Source of the DNA: Pseudopyrenochaeta lycopersici
Taxonomy: Eukaryota; Ascomycota; Dothideomycetes; Pleosporales; Pseudopyrenochaetaceae
Length of the DNA: 64,000 bases
Reading direction: 5' to 3'
Assembly (NCBI GenBank): GCA_003313425.1
Contig: NHZP01000006.1
Span: 744,001-808,000, forward strand
Shown here one piece after another: positions 10,957 through 22,444 of this stretch. The position numbers and the translations under genes were made by a program. Positions within the stretch are counted from its first letter, which is position 1; each line of letters starts with the position of its first letter. A model generated the notes under the pieces. The model saw nothing but the letters and a program-made list of their open reading frames with translations. It was not told the DNA's origin and did no database searches.

Positions 10957-12800
10957 ACTGGATCCTCGGCTACGATGAGTTTGTCCGGACGGCACCAAGA
11001 TCGAGTAGCATCGCGGCGTATCATAAGAATGGCTCTCACTCGTTACGTTCTCTTTCCACCTCTAAAGAATGTTCAAGGAAACGTCTTTTGATCATAAGTT
11101 ATATTTTCTAATGGCAACACAGAGTGTAGTTATCATGTACCTTGTTATTTTCGCAAGCATGTACCGTAAAATTGAGCTTTTTATTATTGCCTAATCCTTT
11201 TTATTTCAGTATTCTACTGATTCATCTAGCCTAGTGCTTGTTCTAAGAATCAGTCCAGACGTTTGAAAATATTCTCCATAAGAAGCCCTGGTGTATGAGC
11301 TTAGGAGGGTAGTATTCTGCAAAGAACCTTATCAGAAGCTGCATTCGGCCCCATTACTAGACAATGATAACGTACGAGTCGCCTGCCAGCTTCACGAAAC
11401 CGCCCCACAATATTCCACGTGCTGATCAGCAAGTACCACAAGGGCGTCACATCAGCCATCGTGTTTCTCCTCCCAATAATATTGACCTTTGAGCTCACCG
11501 ACTGTCATTAGACAGAGAAGAATGCAAAGACCAGGACTAAACTCCCAGCTACTAGTAGTGCAGTATATCTGAATATATGCTATCCACGGTGTGGCAGAGA
11601 CATCCCAACATGCTCGGAGGTAAACCATTTAGCGATTGTGCCATGTACTATAACGCGCAGCTTGAACCATGATGTTTATTACGATAAACTATATTTCTAG
11701 CCCTGTATTACATATATGTCGCCTTGTTCATCTCCTGAAATGTTGTGCATAATGGATCTGACATACCAAGAGAGCGATGTGAAATTTTGAAAAGTCAGAT
11801 TCTGTGAAGATGTAAGATATGGTGCGCAGTTCTCGTAGCTCGTGTTGAGTGATGATCTTGCGCTGGGAGCTAGTCTTTGAGTGCTCTCATCCTTCCCGTA
11901 CAATATTGTCTAGTAATCTTTCTCTATAACAGTGAAAGCTCATCAAACTGTCTAACTTTATCTCGGACTTGCCACAACAAACATCATTGATCCAGTGATA
12001 TTAAAGTCAGTTGCATGTCCCTCGTTTTGCTTGCTCAACAAAGCACTACAAGTGTTCGCCGCAAGTTGCAAGTCAATGGGAAGCGTTCACATAATGTTCC
12101 ATGATTGCGATTGATATATATTCAAAGGCAAGTTTCCGACTTACATCGCTAACCAAAAAGGTCGGAGAGAAGTGAGACGATAGTATTGATGATAGTGAAC
12201 GTGCCGAGGAGACTTAGGGAGAGGAACAAGCGTGCGCATCCGGTTACGCTGGTAAAGGTTCATAACATCGGCAATCACGGGGAAGAAGGATTTGCTGAAC
12301 CTGTCATGATGTACTCTGCTGTGGCCCGATTGGCCGGAGGAGCAGGGACATGCTTTCAAGACAGACTCCAGGTATTCGGACTTAGATACCAGAACCAGTG
12401 GCTCTTTGAGTTGCTCAATGAGTGGAAATGTCCCATACACTTGAGACCAAACAACTTAAAGGCGAGTCCCAGATATAGCATAGAAGTGTAGAGTGGTTAG
12501 ACTGTGAATTCTTACTATTTGTTCCTTCCGCTCCGTCGCGACTGAGCATAAATGTACAGTCAAAATTTGGTCAAGCTTTATGGATTTCGCTAAAATTGGC
12601 TAGATCTACGGCGACGGATTTGGCTTCGGCTCTTGACATGAGAAGTAGGTGTGTATGTCAATGGTGCTGACTCGTTCTCACGTTCCTGCCCTCTAAAGTT
12701 TGTCTATTCTTCTAAATTCTGTAGTATGCTGGGGCTTCCTGAATCAGGTAGATCTTTTATGTTTTACATTCAAATTGTTCTACTTCTTCATACTCTTGCC
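10957..12800. other. intergenic between Hsp20 and HIS1
   Basis: This is the 3' flank of two convergent genes, about 1.8 kb and AT-richer than the genes. Short overlapping frames near 12141-12491 on both strands have no recognisable product. Nothing else was seen. Confidence 0.5.
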
Positions 12801-13948
12801 CTAATCTGTCCTTGAATTCTCAATTTTCGTCACAATCAGATCGCTTGCTCCGATCTCGGTCAATTTATCCATCGCAATGGCAATGTCTTTCCTCAGAACC
12901 ATGGCCTGCACGGCGACCCACCCGTCTTCTTCTAGAGCATTTACTGTTGGCGCACGGCGCCCTGGAGTAATCTTGCGAGCAGCATCGAGGTTGGCACGTT
13001 CGATGTTGTAGGTGCATAGGACAAATTTTTGCGCAGCTACTGAGCGTTAGACTAGATGAACAGAAGCCCACGATGTTGAACCTACTGATAACACCCTTTA
13101 TTCTAGCCGTGATCAAATCGACGAGCTTGGGATCTGACGGGTGTTTTGACTTTATCAGAATCGCGCTTGACGAGACGACTGTGGAAATTGCTTTGAGACC
13201 TGCAGCCCGCATGGTCTCTCCAGATTCCACGAGATCAACGATGCCGTCTGCGACGCCCAGCGCGCATGCTGCTTCAACGCTACCTCCAACGTACTTGATG
13301 TTTGTTTTCAACTTTGTGCTGCCCTCCGTTTCTCCGTTTGCGTTTCCTGCTTGTTCCGCTTCTAATCTCTGGAAGTATTGCTCGGCAAGGTTTGTGAAGC
13401 TTGTCACGACGTTCTTGCCAATCAAGTCTTCCGGCTTCGTCAAATCGCCTTTTGCAGGTACTTGTACTTGCAAACTGCAATTTCCAAAGCCCAGGTCAAG
13501 TACCTCTGCTACTCCTGTTGTCGCTGTCGGTGGTACTACGCACTCGTGCTCGGCGACCTGGTCGCGCCCCGTTATGCCCAGATCGACTCGGCCTTCCCCT
13601 ACAAAGGTAGGGATATCGGCGGCGGGAAGGAAGACCAGCGCGAGTGGAAGATTCTTGACAAGCGCAATGTCGAGGCGTGAGTGGCGGTGGAATTGAATGT
13701 CTGAGCCATGGAGGAGATCAAGGCACGCCTGATGAAGGCGACCCTCTGGACCAGAATTTAGCGAGTGCTGAGCAGTTATGGGTTTTCAGGAAGGGGGCCA
13801 TACTTTTAGGCACCGCGAAGAGTAAGCGGTCATTCAAGCTGTTACCCAAGAGGTCAGTCATGAACGGGAGACTTCTACTACCCTGTCGCTGTCGGAAGAT
13901 AATTTCTTCTGCTCCGCTGGCACCGTTGACGCCATTGGTATATCCCAT
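12801..13948 (-). CDS. HIS1: ATP phosphoribosyltransferase (histidine biosynthesis step 1)
   Basis: Minus-strand exons 13948-13804, 13745-13086 and 13039-12801 join in frame to 347 aa. Introns are 58 and 46 nt. The enzyme transfers phosphoribose from PRPP to ATP, the first and feedback-regulated step of histidine synthesis. Family blocks are LNDRLLFAVPKKGRL (rebuilt across intron 1), ALVFLPAADIPTFV, GEGRVDLGITG, VESGETMRAAGL and, in exon 3, AAQKFVLCTYN and a C-terminal regulatory domain (WVAVQAMV, GASDLIVTKIENS). Yeast His1 begins where Met30 lies here (ATG at 13861, product 318 aa), so the 29-residue extension from 13948 is uncertain. I kept 13948 because its ATG context (ACAATGGG) is much better. 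Confidence 0.93.
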
Positions 13949-15163
13949 TGTGAAAACAAATCCGAGCAGGAAGAGAGTATGACGAGTGGAGAGCGGTGCA
14001 CATACGAGTTTACTAGATCCATCGTTCTTGTCCTAGCACGCAATCTGGGGGTTCTTGTATGTGAACGCGCTTTTCCACACAGTGCGACAAGATCAGCTAG
14101 TTTCGGGTGGGCTCTTTTACAGACTGGCGACCAATGTCCACGTTGGCCGATCCTATTGGGTGCTAATGCGGTGTGCCGACGGGAAAAATGCAGCTCCGGC
14201 ACATGTATGTGGGCTACCGTGGGTACGTGTGTCGTTTCGTGGTGCACAGCTTTGCTTGAGCAGATTGGGGCGCGTTTGGTTTAGATGGCTACGGGTGAGT
14301 CAATGAGGGGCAATGCAGCACGTGTAACGAGCCAATGGCTATTGGTCCCTTAAAGACAGCGAGATGTCTATTTGCAATGTATGTGCTAGGGTAGAAGGGC
14401 AATTAGACCGAATAGTAGCGCAGTGTGTGAGCTTGTTGTTTAGAGATCCGATATGCGGCTTCAATTTTTTTGGCATGACGTCCGATCACCACCCCGCCTT
14501 TCTCTATGCACGATCCTCCACAACCACTCCAGACCTATCGGGCCTTGCAGTTTCGGCGGACGGTATATTGCGTTGCGTATCAAAGGCTCATCACGACATA
14601 GAAATTTAATATAGCTTACGGCCAGTTTTTCTTTCTTTCGTCTGGGTTGGCAACATGTATAAACCCTGCAACCACGGTCAACCTATGTTCGCCACGAGCG
14701 TATGCGTACTTGAGCACACTAGGTCACGTGAAACTCGTGTACTTTGTGTAGGTCAAACTCTACTTTGCTAGCATAAAGTCACGCGTTTGTACGAGAGAAG
14801 TTGCACAGGACGTGATATTAGTACACTGAGATTCGGCGACAAAGCGGTTTTTTAATTATGCACAAACGCGTTACGTTGCAAAACTCATTATCAATGACGA
14901 CTAAAGGGTTTTATATAGGTCTTTAAGAGGGAACTGGAGGCGTTGCTGTGCAGATATGATATGTGTTGAGGGGAAGAGAATCACATGATGTGTTCGAAAT
15001 AATGGATCAGCTTTTAACTAACTCCACCGCACGACTGAGAAATTTGCGTAGATTGCAATCCTAAATCTTTTGTATGAGGATTATCTCTTGTGAAGCTATG
15101 TTCCTTTTTCTTGCCTGCATAGCTTGGTACATATATGATCTTCGACTCACGACCTGCCATCAA
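13949..15163. other. intergenic between HIS1 and tRNA-Gly
   Basis: Holds the HIS1 promoter at its left end. Overlapping short frames at 13979-14306 show no family resemblance. A 10-bp inverted pair (ACGCGTTTGT at 14781, ACAAACGCGT at 14862) is noted but weak. Confidence 0.45.
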
Positions 15164-15234
15164 GCATTCTTGGTCCAACGGTAGGATAATTGCCTTCCAA
15201 GCAATTGGCCCGAGTTCGACTCTCGGAGGATGCA
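15164..15234 (+). tRNA. tRNA-Gly (anticodon UCC)
   Basis: A 71-nt cloverleaf without intron. The acceptor stem is GCATTCT/AGGATGC (7 bp with one T-G pair). The D arm is GTCC-loop-GGAT, the anticodon stem ATTGC/GCAAT encloses loop CTTCCAA with anticodon TCC, and the T arm is CCGAG-TTCGACT-CTCGG. Discriminator A is at 15234. It is followed by CC AATTTC and a run of seven T residues, which fits RNA polymerase III termination. The T arm and D arm supply the internal B and A boxes. Confidence 0.95.
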
Positions 15235-15871
15235 CCAATTTCTTTTTTTAGACTGCGTTGTGGTTCTTTTTTGCATGGTAATGGAGCACAGAGAGCACAG
15301 GCCATACTCTTGGTGTAATGTAAAATGTATGTTTGAGCACGAGATGAAACCACGCCATCTGCAGAGATCTAAAAAGGAGCTTGCTTAGTGGCTCCAACTA
15401 ACAATTTCTATCAAACTATCAGACGTGGCTAGAACCACCACCATACATTTCTTCCTTGGAACCTCACACTGAAGCATATAATTGTGTAAGATTGAACTTA
15501 TTCATCGCCATTCCTTGCCTCTCGAGGTATCTATCAATCATGCACTATCCAGAGGGCTCCATGCTTGCAAGCTATGCCGCTCCCACCATGAAATCAACTG
15601 AGAAGCCAAACAGCTGAATGAATACGCTTTAACGAAACCGAATGACATGCCATGCGCACGCCCCATGGTAACGATTAAGCGCGCTGCAAGTCCAGCTGTA
15701 GCTGTTGAAGTGCAATGGAACATCTCATCCATGACTAGACCTCCATGCTAGGCATGATAAAGTATTGCAAGGAGTGGAAAAGAGACCAGTACTAGGTTAG
15801 TGCTCACATGAAGTCATCACTGTGATATCATTAGCTCTGTCGAGCACTCTCCCCTAAAGACCGAAGTCCAC
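15235..15871. other. intergenic between tRNA-Gly and eIF3j
   Basis: Includes the Pol III T-run terminator (about 15240-15249) directly after the tRNA and the 3' flank of the eIF3j gene. No coding signal was seen. Confidence 0.5.
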
Positions 15872-16856
15872 TTACTCTCCAAAATCATCATCATCGTACG
15901 CCTTGGTGTCGGCTCTGACGCCCACGTCTCGTGCAGCGTTCAGGGTAGTTTTGGTCTTTGCAGCCTTAGTCTTCTTACCGCCCTTCTCCGCCGCCTTCTC
16001 TTCCTTCATCTTCTCATTGCTTAGCGTGGTCAGGCCACTCGCAATCTTCTTGATCTGATCACTCGGCAGGTCCTTTGCAATCTGCTTGGTGAACTCCTGC
16101 AGGAAAAGAGAATATTGGCCTTTCTTAGAGTTCGCCGCAACAAGGGGTGTGAGGGTGTCGAGAAGCTTGGTAAACTGGCCCTTGGTGTTGGGGTTGAAGA
16201 TGGACAGTGAGCTAAGGTCTATTGCGTTGCCGGGGTTGCTCTCATCGGTCAGCGTCACGGCCTTGCCAGCGCGCTTATTGCTAATCCCAATGTCACCAAA
16301 CAACTCCTCAGCCTGTGCCCGTGAGCCGTCCAACTCTTGTTGCTTCAATCTGGCCCTTTTTTCGGCCTCAGTTTCCTCCTCGTCAGACGACATGTTGTCC
16401 TCTAGTTGCCGTCGGCGTAGCGCTGCTTGCCTGTGCTCCTCGATGCGTTGCGCCTTCGACTTGTGATTTGCTTTGGCCTCAGCATCGGCCTTGGCTTTGG
16501 CCTCAGCAGCCTTCTTCGCTTTTTCGCGCTCGACCTCAGAGTCCTCTGCAGCGTCCCACGACTCAAGGACCTGTGTTCCAGGTCAGTATAAACGTTGTTG
16601 TGCATGGCGGGGCCAGAGTTATGCAAGCGCGGGGCACAGTGGGCTGACGCACGTCGCTATCATCTTCCTCATCGTCAAACTTGCCGCGGCGCGCAATAGG
16701 TGCTGCGCTGGGGGAAGAAGGAGGCGTGCTCTCCTCATCCTCGTCATCTGTTACCACAGTTGTTAGTCTCAAGATCTGCGAGTGCGTCGTGAGGCGGCCG
16801 TCAGCATGGTGAGGCGATCGGAAGGAACATGACGTACCCCATTTTCCAGGCGCCAT
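15872..16856 (-). CDS. HCR1: eukaryotic translation initiation factor 3 subunit J
   Basis: Minus-strand exons 16856-16838 (19 nt), 16747-16653 and 16570-15872 join in frame to 270 aa. Introns are 90 nt (GTACGT) and 82 nt (GTGCGT). The product opens MAPGKWDDEDEE, the usual acidic N-terminus of eIF3j/Hcr1. It continues through ESWD, a Lys/Ala/Glu-rich helix (about residues 45-85), the conserved central part NPNTKGQFTKLLDTLTPLV, and an acidic C-terminal end (DDDDFGE). eIF3j is a loosely bound eIF3 subunit that contacts the 40S decoding centre and helps start-codon selection and ribosome recycling. Length agrees with fungal orthologues (about 265 aa). Confidence 0.92.
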
Positions 16857-17409
16857 GTTTACGGGTTGAGTGTGTACAGGCGCGAGAGTTAGCTTTTGTG
16901 ACCTGAGAAGTGCTTGTGTGAGAGATATAGCTGAATTTTGAAGTTGAGGGCTGGTGTGGGCGAAGCAAAGTGGGAGCGTCCCGAATTACGAATTGACAGA
17001 AGTCGCAGAACAAATGGTTGGGCTCGGCGGAGGGTGGCTCGGTTCCGGTTTCTGCTACCAAAAAAAAAGGTCTGGGATGTTGCTGCCCAATCGCTGGGTT
17101 TTTGCCGTTTTTACTGCTCATTCTCCCCACATCATGCAATAACATTACGATATTGTACAACCAGTTGTAGATTATACGCACAAGGCAGAGCTAAATATGT
17201 ACAATGAAGAATCGGCTTGTTGTCCATGCCAAAGAAAGCGACTTGCGTCCAGAACTCTTTATTCCTGTTCCCTCTCCAGGAGCCCCTGATCTATCATACA
17301 AACATGTTTTCGGAGAAGTCATTTTTCTTGGATCGAAAATCCTAGCCCAGGCCTGAGCTAACTCTTCCAATGTGGCGTAATGGCCATTTTGGACGATGAG
17401 ATTTGTGTG
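16857..17409. other. intergenic between eIF3j and mevalonate kinase
   Basis: Holds the eIF3j promoter at left and the mevalonate kinase 3' flank at right. Short frames around 16938-17207 are not supported. Confidence 0.5.
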
Positions 17410-19063
17410 TCACTCGTGGGTCTCCCATGGCCTCCAAAACTTCCACCCCTCCCTAACTTCCCGGACCACTTTTCGCCTCGTACTGGCGACGCCCACCAAC
17501 CGTTCGATACCAATGGTGCCTTCTGCTTTCAGGAACTTCTCTTGGTCGATCTCTTCCCCTCCCTCTTCTTCATTGCCGTTGTGTAGAACCGCTGGCCATA
17601 GCACACCGACACCGTCTCCGGCCAGAGTTGTTTCGAATTTTTCAAATCCTTCATTTTCAAGCTTGACCTCGAGCGAATCGAGAATCTTGTACTTGAGTTT
17701 CGTGCCATTCGAGATTATGGATGCGCTGCAATCGGCGTCCGGTTCGGAAGAGGTATCAGAGTCGTCTGACGAGGAGTCGTGGGGGTGCGTGCCATTTCCG
17801 TGACCATTCGTGAGTGCTGGGGGCTGCGGCTTGAGGATAGTGATGGCGCAGCCTCCACCGCCAGCGCCTGTAAGTTTCGTCCAGCCGATGCCGGTATGGT
17901 CAATGAGTTCGCGGATGCGTTCCAATTTGGGATGGGATACACCCAAAGAGACAAGCAAGCCGTGATTTATGGTGATGAGCTCACCGAGATGCTTGAGCGC
18001 AGCGTGCGAGGTAGGATTAAAATCTGGTGAGGTGAGTAGCTTGTGTGCTGATTCCGTGACAAGTCCGATTGCATTGAGAATATTCTCTGTGATTGCAGGA
18101 TGCACTGATCGGAGATTTGCAACTTTGGCGACTTCGGTAGCGGTACTACGGGACTGTCGCGTATTCACGAGGAGCAGGGGAAGCTCTGGGAAGTTGTAGA
18201 GAGGCTCAACCAGAGGCGGCTTGTCAGTTCTCCGCTGGAAAAGAACGGCTTTGCCGCCTGACGATACCGTGTTGTCGACACCGGAAGGGTTGCCGTGTAT
18301 GCACATCTCTCCGACGAAGGCCCAGCGATTTATACGCTCAATGTTGAGTTCGCACTCCTGGGGTGGCTGATCTTGATGGGGCCCGCTCAATGCGCGGATT
18401 TGCATGAGCAACGCAGCGCTAATGCAGACGGAGATGCTGGCGCTGCTACCCAGGCCTGCGCCGATGGGTATGGTAGAGCGTAGCGTGTACACACAGGGGG
18501 GGACCTTACGCGACGCGAGAGAGAGGAAGAGGTAGAGGAAGGAGCATGCGGACGCGTGATGTATCTTGCGGATCGACTCGGGGGCCTTGGGCGAGACTTC
18601 GTCGATGAAGGGTTGTATGGCGGCCATGAGGTCTGCGTCTAGTGAGGTGACGAGGTCGTAATAATACTTTTTCTTTCCTGCTTTTGAGAAGCAGTCCCAC
18701 GGCAAGTCATCAAGGTTCCACGTATGCTCCATTTGTATGTCGGGAAAGCGCAGCTTCACGGTTCGATTCGATTTAGACTGGAACGAGACGTGGAGATAGG
18801 AGCGGAGGGATATGGCGGCGGCAATGGCAGCCTGGGACGAGTCAGTGAGGGGCCGAACGCTCCAGAGACACGTCGCATACCTTTCCGTGCACAACGGCAT
18901 GCTCTCCATACACTATGACTTTTCCAGGCGCAGAGACCATAAAGGGAGGCATCATGGGCGATGACTGCTTCCTGTGCAGCGCCGGAGCGCCGTTTATTGG
19001 TGTTGTTGCTGGTGGTGGTGGCGTTGCCATCAAGGGCATCTTGGAGGCCAATTGCGTAGGCAT
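17410..19063 (-). CDS. ERG12: mevalonate kinase
   Basis: Minus-strand exons 19063-18881 and 18831-17410 join in frame across a 49-nt intron (GTATGC..CCCAG) to 534 aa. The enzyme phosphorylates mevalonate in the isoprenoid/ergosterol pathway. GHMP-kinase motif 1 APGKVIVYGEHAVVHGK spans residues about 45-61 and ends at the splice site, followed by AAIAAAISLRSYL. The ATP-binding loop is PIGAGLGSSASISV (about residue 190), and the C-terminal glycine motif is LTGAGGGGCAI. A disordered Ser/Asp-rich insertion of about 35 residues follows that motif, which makes the protein longer than yeast Erg12 (443 aa). The first 40 residues are Pro/Thr-rich and weakly conserved, so a Met nearer MVSAPGK could be used. 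Confidence 0.94.
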
Positions 19064-19887
19064 CGTGTCTATGGGGGATGAGTCGGGAGTCTGCGTGGCA
19101 TGCGACGAGGAGGTGGTGCGCGGCTGGAGGCCCGCTGCAGTCGAGGTTAGCCATGGATGTTGGTGGTCTCGTCGCGGGTGGCAGCCTCACCTGGTGCGTC
19201 GTACGTCTTTCTGCGCATAATTCCGTTCGCCGCCATGCCAAACATAAAGCAGAATGAAAGAATGTCAAGAAAAGTGTCGTCAGGAGGCGGCGTGCGTCAA
19301 AGGGCGATTAGTGTTGGGCGAGGTCATTATACATTGGCTTATCCCACCATAGGCTAGTGCAAGCTGTGATCAATTGATGTCTCGAGCCGCCCATGCAGGA
19401 ACGCCAGAGACCTAGGAGGTTTTGAAAAAGCCCCGTGGCTGCACAGCCGTTTTCCAAGACAATGCAGGCATCCGCGCCCTCTGCTTCGTCATATTACCCA
19501 ATATTTTGTCGCACATAGCAGGGCGTCACGAGGCCCGGCGGACGCCTGCTTTGAATGGCAATGCTTTTCGTCTTGCAACATGATTGAGCAATACTAACGC
19601 GGCCCCCGATTGTTGGTACCGCTGGCCTGGCAAGGCTTGCCTCGTTGGCATATTCCGGTCCCGTCACAACCGCAATACAAGCACATCATGTCCAAAAGAG
19701 CTAAACATGAGCCTCGCCCTTGATACTGCTTCATTAAAAATAAATTATACTCCACGTTGAGGACACGACCAAGAAGACGAAGCCATGCTGCCATCTGCTA
19801 CTCAGTAGCCTAGATGCAGCGTGGGCTTCGTTGCTCCGTATCCCAAACGCCTCGCTATGCATGTAATGTGTTGCATTCCAAACAATG
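19064..19887. other. intergenic, mevalonate kinase promoter
   Basis: An 824-bp interval containing the upstream region of mevalonate kinase and the 3' flank of the Pxr1-type gene. No supported gene. I saw no clear sterol regulatory element by eye. Confidence 0.5.
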
Positions 19888-21120
19888 CTATGACGGGGTT
19901 TTGATCATGAATATCTGTGTCAAAGTCAATGCTCCGATACTGTGCTAGGACAAAACCAGAGCTCACCTCTTTCATCGCTTGCGCATCCATTGTAGCTGCC
20001 TTCTTCTGCCGAATCCACTTCTGCCTTACTGCATGCATTCCCCTAGCGTTGCCAGCATTGAAAGTCAAGCCAGTTGATGACAGTATAGGCGTCGACGTTC
20101 CAGTCGTTGGGATCGATGTTGGTGTTGAGATACTCCGTGTGCTTTCGTCTTCCTCACTACCAGAACAGTCGTCGTCAGCAGTGGCGTTCGATCTTGCGGC
20201 TTTCTTAGCGGCCTTCTTGAGAGCCTTTTGGAACTTCTTTTCCTCCTTGCGAGCCTTCTTTTCTGCTTTCCGTCTTGCTTTGTCTGTACGCAGCTCCGGG
20301 TCAGATGCTGGTGTAGAAACGTCCGGATTCAAGGGTCCTGCATCGAACGAAGGCGACTTCTTCGACTTATCCTTTCCCCCCTTCTTTTCCTTCTTAGATT
20401 TGGCCAATTCGCTGTCAGTGTCCTTCCTAGCCTCTTCTCGCAGATCTACACTCTTCTTCTTGCGCTTCAACATTGGCTCCTCCTCATTGCGCTCCGCTCC
20501 CGCTTCGAGTTCTGTGGGATCTTCTCGCTTCCTCTTCTTCATCCTCTTGACTGCTTTGCTGCCGTCACTTTCTGGCTCGGACTTTACCTTGACATCAGTC
20601 TCCACTTCACTGTTGACATCGAGCCTTTTGGTGATCCTGTCACCCACAAGAAACCCTCCGCTGATAAAGTTCATGAGGCCGTATTTTCTATACACAAATG
20701 CTCTCTTCTCGATCTCGCCCCGTCGCTCCTCTTCCTTTTTCACGTCGTCTTCTTTGCCATTCAGTCGTCCCAGTATGCTCTCCAAGCCTGCGAGGCCAAA
20801 ATTCTCTGCACGCTCGCTTCCCCGCTTTGCACCCAAGCCCAAGTTGTCATCCTTGAGCAGCACCCGGATATGCGACTGTGACGCCGCAGTGTAGTGTGCG
20901 GCATGCGAAGCATCTGTTGCACCTAGGGCATCGCCTGGTTGCCAGCCTTGCGAAGTGAGAATGCGATGGCCGAAGCGGGTGGTGTTGTTCGCCCAGGTCG
21001 TGTTCTGCGGGTCGTTGGAGATTTTGCTCCGACTGTAAGAATATTAGAACTGCAGCCGGGCATTGAGTTGAGATGATAGTTGGGATTTGATTCATACTTT
21101 TTCGGCGCTGCAAGACCCAT
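19888..21120 (-). CDS. PXR1: Pxr1/PINX1-type G-patch nucleolar protein
   Basis: Minus-strand exons 21120-21098 (23 nt), 21032-19967 and 19914-19888 (27 nt) join in frame to 371 aa. The first join gives MGLAAPKNRSKIS, the canonical Pxr1 start. The G-patch spans about residues 22-75 (FGHRILTSQGWQPGDALG ... LKDDNLGLGAK). A long Lys/Glu-rich low-complexity region with nucleolar-type basic runs (KRMKKRKRED, KAEKKARKEEKK) follows, then HAVRQKWIRQKK. The last short exon supplies KEIFM and a TAG at 19890. If the last intron (52 nt, GTGAGC..ACACAG) were retained, the frame would read on to 19802 with an unrelated tail. Yeast Pxr1/Gno1 activates the helicase Prp43 for rRNA and snoRNA processing and can inhibit telomerase. 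Confidence 0.9.
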
Positions 21121-21392
21121 TCTGAATGCTGAGTTGTTCTATCTACTCAGGTTGTGGATTGAAGACAAAAGCGGGAATCCGCAAATCGAGCCAAAATTTT
21201 GTGGATGCGGCGCTAGGGTCGAAATCTTGGCGCTGGTGTGGGGAAGGCACAACCTCGCCCACTTGCCTTCTCTACCCAATGTTGGACTTCATACCTGCAT
21301 CCCATTTCAAATTCCATGGCAAGGAGTTGAATCAGTTGATCACGACTTGAATTCCCGTACGCTTAACATCGGCACTAACCTCAGCTTCAGTC
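21121..21392. promoter_or_regulatory. divergent promoter, PXR1 / coiled-coil gene
   Basis: Only 272 bp separate the two start codons, so the genes must share a bidirectional promoter. No specific site was identified. Confidence 0.5.
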
Positions 21393-22110
21393 ATGCCACA
21401 AGCTCCCAAGAAATCAAGCTTCACTTCTGTCTCAAACACCACCTCTCGCAAGGGGCTCCAACAAACAAAGAAACAAGTTGGTCAGGGAAATTATGAGCTA
21501 AGTAGCTTCTATGATGCTAGCGGCATGAATGCCGGACAAGAAGAGCCCGACGCATTCCAAGGTACCATCGACATTGAACAACTAATGATGAATATGGTCG
21601 ATGGTGTATGTAGACGCCAACTAGCTCACAGCTCTGCGCTATTTTGGGGGTCTAAACGGGCGTGAGGGGGAAAGAAATCTTGCTAACGCTCCGCTCAGCA
21701 ACGCAGGCGCCACGCGAAACACAAACATGGTGTGAATACGGTATACAAGGACAGCTGCAAGGCAGCCCACGAGTCTATCAATACTCTGTTTGATCACCGT
21801 GAGGAGAAGGTGTAAGTCGCGATAAGCAGCCCAGATGTAGCATATTCCTATAAGACTCTCTGTTATGCCGCATGAACTCAAGCCCAATATCCTTCAGTAT
21901 ACCCGTCATCAATAAAGGCGATTGGACTAACGTTGGACTAGATTGTCATCACAAAAGGCGCAGCTCATGCGCCTCCAGGAGCTACTGGTCGAAAAATCTA
22001 AGATCGAAGCCGCCTTAGCTGATAAAGTATCGACCTTACGCACTATCCATGACGCCCATTCCTGTGATCTGGAGGCTGTCGTTGACCGCAAAATGAAGGA
22101 ACTCCATTGA
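21393..22110 (+). CDS. small coiled-coil protein of unknown function
   Basis: Exons 21393-21605, 21699-21811 and 21942-22110 join in frame to 164 aa. Introns are 93 nt (GTATGT..CTCAG, branch GCTAAC) and 130 nt (GTAAGT..CTAG, branch ACTAACG). I do not recognise the family. Residues 1-50 are polar (MPQAPKKSSFTS...); residues 50-72 are acidic with a short helix IDIEQLMMNM; a basic patch QRRRHAKHK opens exon 2. The last 60 residues form a heptad-rich coiled coil (LMRLQELLVEKSKIEAAL). Good splice signals and consistent phase support a real gene. It converges on RIM8 with 334 bp between stops. Confidence 0.72.
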
Positions 22111-22444
22111 GCCTCGCCAGCCAGGACCGCTATGAGCTGGATGACTGGCACCACGTACAGAAAGGTCATCCGATTGCCCACTATTGTGGAACCGATGAAC
22201 AAAGTTTCCATCGGTGCATGGTGCAGAACTAGCACTGTTGGATTCATGGAAATCGATGCAGATTCTCCTCATGTCAACAAGCGAACAAGGTATCGTAATC
22301 TAAAAATGTGTAGAACTCTCTTCTCCAACCTGAAGAGCATTAGATGTATCAAAGTATCCGACCCATGCCGTCTTTAGTTGATACCAAAAAACCATTGAAG
22401 GGTAATATTCCCAACCAGTACCATTAACGCCCACTCTACGCATG
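22111..22444. other. convergent 3' intergenic
   Basis: Short 3' flank between two convergent genes. Nothing further seen. Confidence 0.5.

Noticed and set aside
14781..14871. 10-bp inverted repeat ACGCGTTTGT / ACAAACGCGT
   Set aside because: Arms are short and 71 bp apart, with no extension of pairing and no second copy seen.
19802..19887. Open-frame extension at the 3' end of the Pxr1-type gene
   Set aside because: Arises only if the last intron is retained; the spliced end KEIFM matches the family.
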